From a virus: DNA of 22,371 nt. A model generated the notes under the pieces. It was not told the DNA's origin. It worked only from the letters and a program-made list of their open reading frames with translations, and made no database searches. Shown one piece after another: positions 1-4,657 of the stretch. Within the stretch, counting starts at the first letter, position 1; the number at the start of each line of letters is the position of its first letter. Both the position numbers and the translations under genes were made by a program. The DNA lies in IMG/VR virus record IMGVR_UViG_3300029448_000301, positions 1 to 22,371 of that record, one strand, 5' to 3'.

Positions 1-177
1 ATTAGGCTTATAGTATTCTTTTATAGCTCTAAGAAAGCGAATTGAGTCTTGGTGGTGGTATGGAATATGCAAATCTGAGATAACTAATATTACCTCATTT
101 TCTTTTTGTCTTGACTCTTTGACCTTGTCGTGTTCTGACTTGGTTAGCCTTAGACGATATGTTCTTTTATCTTTTAT
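1..177 (-). CDS. Metallophosphoesterase, N-terminal part (runs off left edge)
   Basis: An open frame begins at the end of the holin gene and continues beyond the left edge; 59 residues are visible. They contain ISDLHIPYHHQDS followed by a helix-like segment, which matches the first metal-binding motif (DxH) of calcineurin-like phosphoesterases; phage members are common. The likely role is hydrolysis of a phosphodiester or phosphomonoester with two bound metal ions, but the substrate cannot be told from this fragment. There is no ATG, GTG or TTG in frame before the DLH motif, and a stop lies upstream at 193-195. The best candidate start is ATA at 177-175, which overlaps the holin stop TAA as ATAA, the same geometry as the ATGA junctions elsewhere in this operon. 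A -1 frameshift out of the holin, or a base error in this homopolymer-rich stretch, are alternatives. Family call firm, start uncertain. Confidence 0.72.
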   Translation of the reverse strand, partial: MKDKRTYRLRLTKSEHDKVKESRQKENEVILVISDLHIPYHHQDSIRFLRAIKEYYKPN

Positions 178-548
178 TTTCTTTTGATTTTCTCAATAGA
201 CCTTCCAGCAAAGTAGGCTGAATAAACACATAATAAAAGCGTTTGATAAATTGGAACGTATGCTGACGAGATTTTAAACTCGCCAATGTTTCCGTCAAAC
301 ACTGATATAACCACAAACACGAAGGTCAAAAAAATTAGTGTTAATGGTCTGATATTTGCTGGTAGCCAACCAGCCTTAGCGTCAGCCTCCCAACGCCTAG
401 TGACTTGTTGTTGTGCGTTAGACTCAGCGTTTGCTAAGATTTCACGCATCTTATTTTTTAAGGCTAGCTTCTCCTCTTTGGTTGTCACTACTTCGTCTAT
501 AATTTCTGAAGCATTTCCGATTAATGATTTAAAAATCCCTCCTAGCAT
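174..548 (-). CDS. Holin, 3TM family-like
   Basis: This 124-residue protein probably forms the inner-membrane lesion that times lysis and releases the endolysin. It has an amphipathic charged N-terminal half (residues 1-60) and the segment RRWEADAKAGWLPANIRPLT, typical of the 3TM phage holin family (PF11351-like). Hydrophobic segments follow at about residues 68-84 and 98-115, then SAYFAGRSIEK and a basic tail. The start is an ATG that shares one base with the TAA stop of the upstream M15 peptidase (TAATG at 546-550), so translation is probably coupled to the endolysin. A metallophosphoesterase frame overlaps the 3' end. The family call rests on pattern recognition of the WEAD...NIRPLT segment; it fits well with the adjacent endolysin. 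Confidence 0.82.
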   Translation of the reverse strand: MLGGIFKSLIGNASEIIDEVVTTKEEKLALKNKMREILANAESNAQQQVTRRWEADAKAGWLPANIRPLTLIFLTFVFVVISVFDGNIGEFKISSAYVPIYQTLLLCVYSAYFAGRSIEKIKRK

Positions 549-1045
549 TATATAGAATTGTATTTAATTAAAGGTCTGTACTTTGTTTTGTTGTCCATAT
601 CTTTATAGGCAACTAAAGTTTCTCGTCTATTGTCTGATACTTTCCAGCTCAAGTGTAGCCAACTTGGAAACATAGGATCGCTCAAAGCGGACGAGTCCCC
701 AAATTCGAGAATTGCTTGGTCATAGTCTAAGTCTAAGTCTATCAGTGCTTTATAGATTTTAAGGTTGTCCATTTTGCCTCTGCTAACGTGTTGAAGGTCA
801 CAAGCTTCATAGCGACAATGCTGGCTGGACGCACTTGATCCGATAGCCTCTGACAAAGCTGGAGACCTGTACGCTGAGGTCACTCTGATGGAGCCTACAA
901 CATTCCTGAGAGGCTGTAAAAGATTAACGCACAGGAGTCTCAACTTTATGATTCCTTCTTTTGTTGCTGAATTATCAAGATTCATTCTTTGTGCCGTAGC
1001 ACTAAAAATCATTTCTTGGAGTGTAAAATTTCTCGTTAACTTCAT
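548..1045 (-). CDS. Endolysin, M15-type zinc peptidase
   Basis: A 165-residue enzyme predicted to cut peptide bonds in host peptidoglycan (D,D- or L,D-carboxypeptidase/endopeptidase) at lysis. It resembles Peptidase_M15_3. The N-terminal NFTLQEMIFS segment is typical of short phage M15 proteins. VTSAYRSPALSEAIG at about residues 55-69 precedes SSQHCRYEACDL, giving probable zinc ligands His76 and Asp83; SWLHLSW supplies the third ligand, His131. The usual Gly in the SQHxxGxAxD motif is replaced (CRYEACD), a small deviation from the family. There is no signal peptide, so it needs the holin encoded immediately downstream. The ATG overlaps the stop of the thioredoxin-like gene by four bases (ATGA). 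Family and role are well supported; the exact bond cut is not known. Confidence 0.88.
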   Translation of the reverse strand: MKLTRNFTLQEMIFSATAQRMNLDNSATKEGIIKLRLLCVNLLQPLRNVVGSIRVTSAYRSPALSEAIGSSASSQHCRYEACDLQHVSRGKMDNLKIYKALIDLDLDYDQAILEFGDSSALSDPMFPSWLHLSWKVSDNRRETLVAYKDMDNKTKYRPLIKYNSI

Positions 1046-1377
1046 TCAAACTTAGTTAAATAAATTTTGTCTATTGCATCTTGCAAATCATTAATTGACA
1101 AATCTAATTGCATCATTATATTTGCTTCATACCTTGCAATCTCTACGTTGTTATCAAATACAATTAAAGTAGGCACTGCAAGAATGTCGTATTTTTCTTG
1201 CTCCTCTGGATTGTGACATATTACAACCTCAGCTTTTTCGCAATCTTTTAAAGACGCAATACTATAATTATTGTCAGAGTTCCACTCACTATTGTAGTGA
1301 ACTACTTTAACTTGTGCATAGCAAGAGCCTATGCAGAAAAACAATAAGCCTAATAATATGTATGGTAAATTACTCAT
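1042..1377 (-). CDS. Exported thioredoxin-fold protein without CxxC
   Basis: This 111-residue protein has a hydrophobic signal peptide at residues 1-22 (ending SCYAQ), then a small thioredoxin-like domain. Visible fold markers are a beta strand VKVVHYNSEW, and DILAVPTLIVFDNN with the conserved cis-proline loop (VPT, Pro69), followed by a C-terminal helix. At the place of the redox CGPC motif, just after Trp32, the sequence reads NSDN, so it cannot do classical dithiol chemistry. Cys46 and Cys54 remain. Cleavage is probably after AQ, giving a periplasmic protein; IGSC at residues 16-19 is a weak alternative lipobox. It starts with TAATG overlap with the upstream membrane gene and ends with ATGA overlap with the endolysin, so it belongs to the lysis-proximal operon. 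Fold call is fairly confident; function is unknown. Confidence 0.68.
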   Translation of the reverse strand: MSNLPYILLGLLFFCIGSCYAQVKVVHYNSEWNSDNNYSIASLKDCEKAEVVICHNPEEQEKYDILAVPTLIVFDNNVEIARYEANIMMQLDLSINDLQDAIDKIYLTKFE

Positions 1378-1649
1378 TAGTCCATTTTATCTATCTTGTC
1401 TCTCAAATACTTCATGTCTTCTTTAATTTCTTTTACGTCTTCTTGAGTGCTTAAAATAGAGCCTCTAATTAATTTGTCTTTTAGCTCAAACTCTTTTTCA
1501 CTAATAGGCATTTCTGGTAGCATCTTAGCTTCTTCTATGTCAGCTTGTAGAGTGAACCACATACCAACTAGTGTGACAATTAAAACCACAATTCCGCCTA
1601 GTGTTTTAAGGCTTACTTGAAACTTTGAGTCTTCAGATAATTCTTTCAT
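1377..1649 (-). CDS. Small membrane protein with coiled-coil tail
   Basis: A 90-residue protein of unknown function with one membrane segment (GGIVVLIVTLVGMWFTLQ, about residues 18-35), then a charged helical region with heptad-like spacing (EDVKEIKEDMKYLRDKIDKMD) at the C-terminus. The ATG at 1649 was chosen because it overlaps the stop of the upstream gene as ATGA; a TTG three codons earlier would give 93 residues but disrupts that neat junction. The stop overlaps the next gene as TAATG. Proteins with this layout are frequent beside holins and endolysins in Bacteroidota phages. It could help holin function, act as an inner-membrane spanin-like part, or anchor something in the periplasm; none of these can be decided here. 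Confidence 0.7.
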   Translation of the reverse strand: MKELSEDSKFQVSLKTLGGIVVLIVTLVGMWFTLQADIEEAKMLPEMPISEKEFELKDKLIRGSILSTQEDVKEIKEDMKYLRDKIDKMD

Positions 1650-1882
1650 TTGTTGCAACTTTTATCACATTTTTTTCCAGAGAATTTTTCTACACCGCTG
1701 ATTCCAAAGCAACCAAGCACAACCCAGACAAAAGAATCATAAACAAATTCGTTTATAATTAAGTCTTTGCCTATCCAGCCAGTAAGTAAATCCGCTATCA
1801 TTATTAAACACATTATTAAGAAAGCTATAAAACCTATTATAGACTTTTCGTTCCAATCATTGTTATCTTTAAATATATCCAT
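1646..1882 (-). CDS. Small two-TM membrane protein, holin-like
   Basis: A 78-residue protein with two clear hydrophobic segments, about residues 15-35 (IIGFIAFLIMCLIMIADLLTGW) and 48-62 (YDSFVWVVLGCFGIS), separated by a short polar loop, and a short basic tail rich in Lys and Cys (KFSGKKCDKSCNK). Size, topology and position in the lysis region make it a second holin or antiholin candidate beside the 3TM holin at 174-548. It starts with ATG in a TAATG overlap with the upstream cysteine-rich secreted protein and ends in ATGA overlap with the next membrane protein. No family-specific motif is recognised, so the function is inferred from topology and context only. Confidence 0.68.
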   Translation of the reverse strand: MDIFKDNNDWNEKSIIGFIAFLIMCLIMIADLLTGWIGKDLIINEFVYDSFVWVVLGCFGISGVEKFSGKKCDKSCNK

Positions 1883-2424
1883 TATAATTTATATTTTATT
1901 AAACCATTTTCTATGTAAATTCCTTCGGCTCTTTTTATAGTTCTACCATTAAGGTCATAAAGTAAGCCTGTATTTTTTGACTTGTCTAACACTTCTTGCA
2001 TTCCACTATTGCAAGGTAGTCCAGTTGTGCAATCAATATAGTCTGTTATAATGATTTCTTGAAACTCTACAATAGTGTCTGTTAGATATTCTGTGATGTA
2101 TTCTGTTTGTATTATTGTGTCCGTTTGTATTACTGGAACTTCTACATATATTGTGTCACATTCTGGAGCTGGTGGAGCGCACTCAGCTAAAGTTGTAGGG
2201 ACAACATCACTTCCCTCGTCTGATCCGTCCACACAATCAAGCCATGTATCGTTTATCCAAGATGTCTGAACACAGCCGTCTGGAGAGTATTGCGTCCAGT
2301 TAGTAGCGTCGTCGCCACAATAGAAGCCATTAGACTCAGCGCAAGCTACACACAGCTCTTGAAAGTCATAGTCTTGTGCAAAAGAAAAAGAACTGATAAA
2401 TAATAACAACAATAATTTTTTCAT
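1882..2424 (-). CDS. Secreted Cys-rich protein, LDLa-like motif and T9SS-like tail
   Basis: A 180-residue exported protein. Residues 1-17 are a Sec signal peptide (MKKLLLLLFISSFSFAQ). Residues 20-90 are cysteine-rich; the stretch C51-VQTSWINDTWLD-C64-VDGSDE has the spacing of the calcium-binding half of an LDL-receptor class A module (Trp, Asp, DC.DGSDE), with one expected Cys replaced by Asn58. Residues 88-132 are a Thr/Ile-rich beta-like spacer (DTIYVEVPVIQTDTIIQTEY). The end, LLYDLNGRTIKRAEGIYIENG, resembles the last part of type IX secretion sorting domains of Bacteroidota (YDLNGR...GIYI), though it is much shorter than a full domain. It starts two bases after the beta-barrel gene and overlaps the next gene by one base. 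Export seems secure, the LDLa likeness good, T9SS sorting plausible. It may be displayed on the host surface or incorporated in virions. Confidence 0.72.
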   Translation of the reverse strand: MKKLLLLLFISSFSFAQDYDFQELCVACAESNGFYCGDDATNWTQYSPDGCVQTSWINDTWLDCVDGSDEGSDVVPTTLAECAPPAPECDTIYVEVPVIQTDTIIQTEYITEYLTDTIVEFQEIIITDYIDCTTGLPCNSGMQEVLDKSKNTGLLYDLNGRTIKRAEGIYIENGLIKYKL

Positions 2425-2426
2425 AA

Positions 2427-3446
2427 TTAAAATATTAAATAATTAAAACCAAACTTGCACTCATAGACTGGCTTGTCCCAGTATTTTAAATGTGTACCCT
2501 CTACAAACAATCCTAAGTGCTTTGTAACTTTAGCGCCTAAAACAGCTCCAGAATCCCATTCTAAGCGTTCTAAGGCACTTTCTCCATACTTGTAAGAGTA
2601 TTCGTCCAAACCATAGTGTAAAGGCATTAGATTCGCCCAAATAAGAACCCAGTAGTTTGGAGTATATTTATAATATGACAATCCTAGCACTAAGCTAAGC
2701 TCTCTTTGCATACCTAAAGCCTCAAGCTCCCTAGTGTTATAGTCTGCTATTGCTTGTCCAAAATAGTGTTTGTAGAACTCGTCATTTGACGTTGCAAGCA
2801 ATTCGCCATTTTTAAACCAGTTCCACTGACCATTGACAAACTCGCTACTATATCCAAACTCCTCTGCTAGTTGTGGAAAAGATTGCTCTCCCGCAATCCA
2901 TGTGTCGTCAATAGGAGTGATTCCATAAGTATCATGAACTCTATATAGTCCTCCAAGTGTAACGTCAAAACCTCCTTTTGTTAGTCTTAATCTAGCATCT
3001 AAAGAATTGTATCTAAGATCAACTTTTTGTTTGTCTGTATATTGTGCTTTAACTACAAATCTTTTCCCCAAGTATCTAAGCCAATAGTTTTGCTCAATAA
3101 GTGTGTCGCCACGACTACGAACCAGTGAATAATTAGCAAGGTACTCAAAGCCAACAGCATTGGAAATAGTAACATTTTCCGAAACATTGTATTCTGTTCC
3201 TGTGAACCAAGTTCGCTTTTTTTGTTCAAACGCATATCTAGCAATTTTACGGATTCCAAAACTTAAATTGAAATCATATTCGTTATTCTTTGTGACATCT
3301 TCGTATCCTTTGTCAATAGAAATATAGTCTTGTCTTTCTACCATACTTGTATTCATATTCATAGAAGTATAAATAGTAGAATACTTGAAGAAATCTATTT
3401 GTCCAAAAGACAAAAACGGAATTAATAATAATAAGTATTTTATCAT
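2427..3446 (-). CDS. Outer-membrane beta-barrel protein candidate
   Basis: A 339-residue protein with a clear Sec signal peptide (MIKYLLLLIPFLSFGQ, cleavage near residue 16). The mature part is rich in Tyr, Trp and Phe and shows many short alternating strands (for example NEYDFNLSFGIRKIARYAF, TISNAVGFEYLANYSLV, FVVKAQYTDKQKVDLRYN, GLFVEGTHL). It ends YECKFGFNYLIF with a terminal Phe, the typical C-terminal signal recognised by the Bam machinery. This fits insertion in the outer membrane of the host. The ATG overlaps the upstream appendage-like gene by ATGA, and the secreted Cys-rich gene follows after two bases, so it is part of the late operon. A virion protein with a beta-rich fold is an alternative, but the signal peptide argues against it. 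No specific porin or receptor family is recognised. Confidence 0.66.
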   Translation of the reverse strand: MIKYLLLLIPFLSFGQIDFFKYSTIYTSMNMNTSMVERQDYISIDKGYEDVTKNNEYDFNLSFGIRKIARYAFEQKKRTWFTGTEYNVSENVTISNAVGFEYLANYSLVRSRGDTLIEQNYWLRYLGKRFVVKAQYTDKQKVDLRYNSLDARLRLTKGGFDVTLGGLYRVHDTYGITPIDDTWIAGEQSFPQLAEEFGYSSEFVNGQWNWFKNGELLATSNDEFYKHYFGQAIADYNTRELEALGMQRELSLVLGLSYYKYTPNYWVLIWANLMPLHYGLDEYSYKYGESALERLEWDSGAVLGAKVTKHLGLFVEGTHLKYWDKPVYECKFGFNYLIF

Positions 3447-3985
3447 AATACTTTAGTATAAGCATAAGTTACATAAACATCACAAGACCAACCACCATCA
3501 AAAGGAGCACTTGCATACATTAAAAAAGGTTTATTTAAAAGTGATTCTGAGCAACTACCATTTGCTGTAAAACCGCCTGTAAAAGTAAAAGAAAGGTCAT
3601 CTGTTTTTCCATTCATCATATCTCTCACTTGAGTCCAATAAGATGAGGTAGAGTCAGATTTATAGCCGAAATACAAGTTTTCACTAGAGGCTTCTGTTGA
3701 AGCTGCATAAGTGCATAGTACATTCACACTATATACTGTTATCATATAACCACTTAAAGCCCCTACTAATGTTTTAAATGAACCCGCAGAACCATCTGCC
3801 TTCATATCGTGTAAATCTGCATTAGATACAGATATTTTATCTGTTTGTATTAAGTATTTTGTGTCGAACTTTTTGCTAGTTCCGTCTGCTCCAGAACTCG
3901 TGTCGTTTTTATCGACCACCATAAATAAATCGCCTGAACCTAATTGTTCTTCAATTGCTGTTAAATCTGTTACTCTTTTGGCCAT
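3443..3985 (-). CDS. Appendage/tail-fibre-like structural protein
   Basis: A 180-residue protein whose N-terminus (RVTDLTAIEEQLGSGDLFMV, VDKNDTSSGADGTSKKFDTK) resembles the short N-terminal module found on many fibre and appendage proteins of Bacteroidota and marine phages. The rest is rich in Ser, Thr, Gly and aromatic residues with beta-like strands and a C-terminal SCDVYVTYAYTKVL, as in trimeric fibre tips. No signal peptide. It is the first gene after an 87-base non-coding leader and overlaps the beta-barrel gene by four bases. It may be a receptor-binding or head-fibre protein; the short length suggests a tip or decoration rather than a long fibre. The assignment rests on the N-terminal pattern and composition. 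Confidence 0.5.
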   Translation of the reverse strand: MAKRVTDLTAIEEQLGSGDLFMVVDKNDTSSGADGTSKKFDTKYLIQTDKISVSNADLHDMKADGSAGSFKTLVGALSGYMITVYSVNVLCTYAASTEASSENLYFGYKSDSTSSYWTQVRDMMNGKTDDLSFTFTGGFTANGSCSESLLNKPFLMYASAPFDGGWSCDVYVTYAYTKVL

Positions 3986-4072
3986 TGTTATTAATTTTAG
4001 TTAGTTTTTTAATATATTTTTTTAGTTTTCTAAAGTTAATCAAGGAAAACTTTGTGTTGTATTTTCCCCTCA
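3986..4072 (-). other. Non-coding leader with weak inverted repeat
   Basis: The 87 bases between the connector candidate and the appendage gene hold no open frame. A 6-base inverted repeat (aaagtt at 4032-4037, aacttt at 4048-4053, 10-base loop) is present, but on the minus strand it is followed by AGAAAAC rather than a T run, so it is not a convincing terminator. Downstream is an A-rich leader (TATATTAAAAAACTAACT) before the ATG. It may hold a promoter or an RNA processing site for the exported-protein operon; no copy of the bipartite motif seen elsewhere was recognised. Confidence 0.3.
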
Positions 4073-4642
4073 TTAACATATATTTTTATAACCCATTCCA
4101 GCTAATAAAGCCTTGATCTCTATGTCGTTAATATTAGTGTCCATGTTTATACCGCTGTAAAAATTACGCGTGGTCGCTGAAATATCTGATCCAGTATTTG
4201 AACTGTATTCTGGAAAAAGTGAGGTATTATTTGTCACATAACTTATTAAGTTTTCGCGATAAAATTGAGCCATGTCAAGGGCGGAATCAATGAGAGGCTG
4301 TATCGAATCATAACTTGCTGATGAGCCTTGCTCGTTTGTCATTTCCACAACGGAGTGTTTTGTTGCCCTTAGACGTAGCACAGGATAGAGAGTAGCGAGA
4401 GTATATTGACAAAGACACTTGCTGACGTAATCTCGTAATAAGATTAAATAGTTCCCAGCTGGAGTGCCTTGCACTTCTGTTTTAAGTTTCTCAAAAAGGT
4501 CTGTGCCTAGAACAGGCAAAATGTATCTATCTTGAGCCAACATAATAACAGGGTGTATCAAGTTCGTGTCCACCGATTCGGAAATCGTGGTGTTGTTTTT
4601 TAATGTGTCCGCACTTATTAAGAGTGTATGTGTTACCGCCAT
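4073..4642 (-). CDS. Head-tail connector / head completion protein candidate
   Basis: A 189-residue, mainly helical protein. The segment IHPVIMLAQDRYILPVLGTD followed by LFEKLKT, and the later LLRDYVSKCLCQYTLATLYPVL, resemble the DUF6712-like proteins of Bacteroidota phages, which have the helical layout of head-tail connectors of the gp6/gp15 kind. It would form a ring below the portal and join head to neck. The gene lies directly downstream of the portal with a 15-base gap, which is the expected neighbour. The C-terminal part (SNTGSDISATTRNFYSGINM) looks flexible. The family link is from pattern recognition and position, without a diagnostic catalytic motif. Confidence 0.58.
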   Translation of the reverse strand: MAVTHTLLISADTLKNNTTISESVDTNLIHPVIMLAQDRYILPVLGTDLFEKLKTEVQGTPAGNYLILLRDYVSKCLCQYTLATLYPVLRLRATKHSVVEMTNEQGSSASYDSIQPLIDSALDMAQFYRENLISYVTNNTSLFPEYSSNTGSDISATTRNFYSGINMDTNINDIEIKALLAGMGYKNIC

Positions 4643-4657
4643 AATTATTAGTTTATT

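Noticed and set aside
1650-1658. TTG start giving the one-TM protein 93 residues
   Set aside because: The ATG at 1649 forms the ATGA junction used in the rest of the operon, which is a better explanation.
3053-3259. 68-codon minus-strand frame inside the beta-barrel gene
   Set aside because: Nested out of frame in a gene with signal peptide and a proper C-terminal signal; hydrophobic run is likely an artefact of the alternative frame.
4032-4053. Possible terminator between connector and appendage genes
   Set aside because: The inverted repeat is only six weak A/T-rich pairs and no T run follows on the minus strand, so it was listed only as a leader feature.
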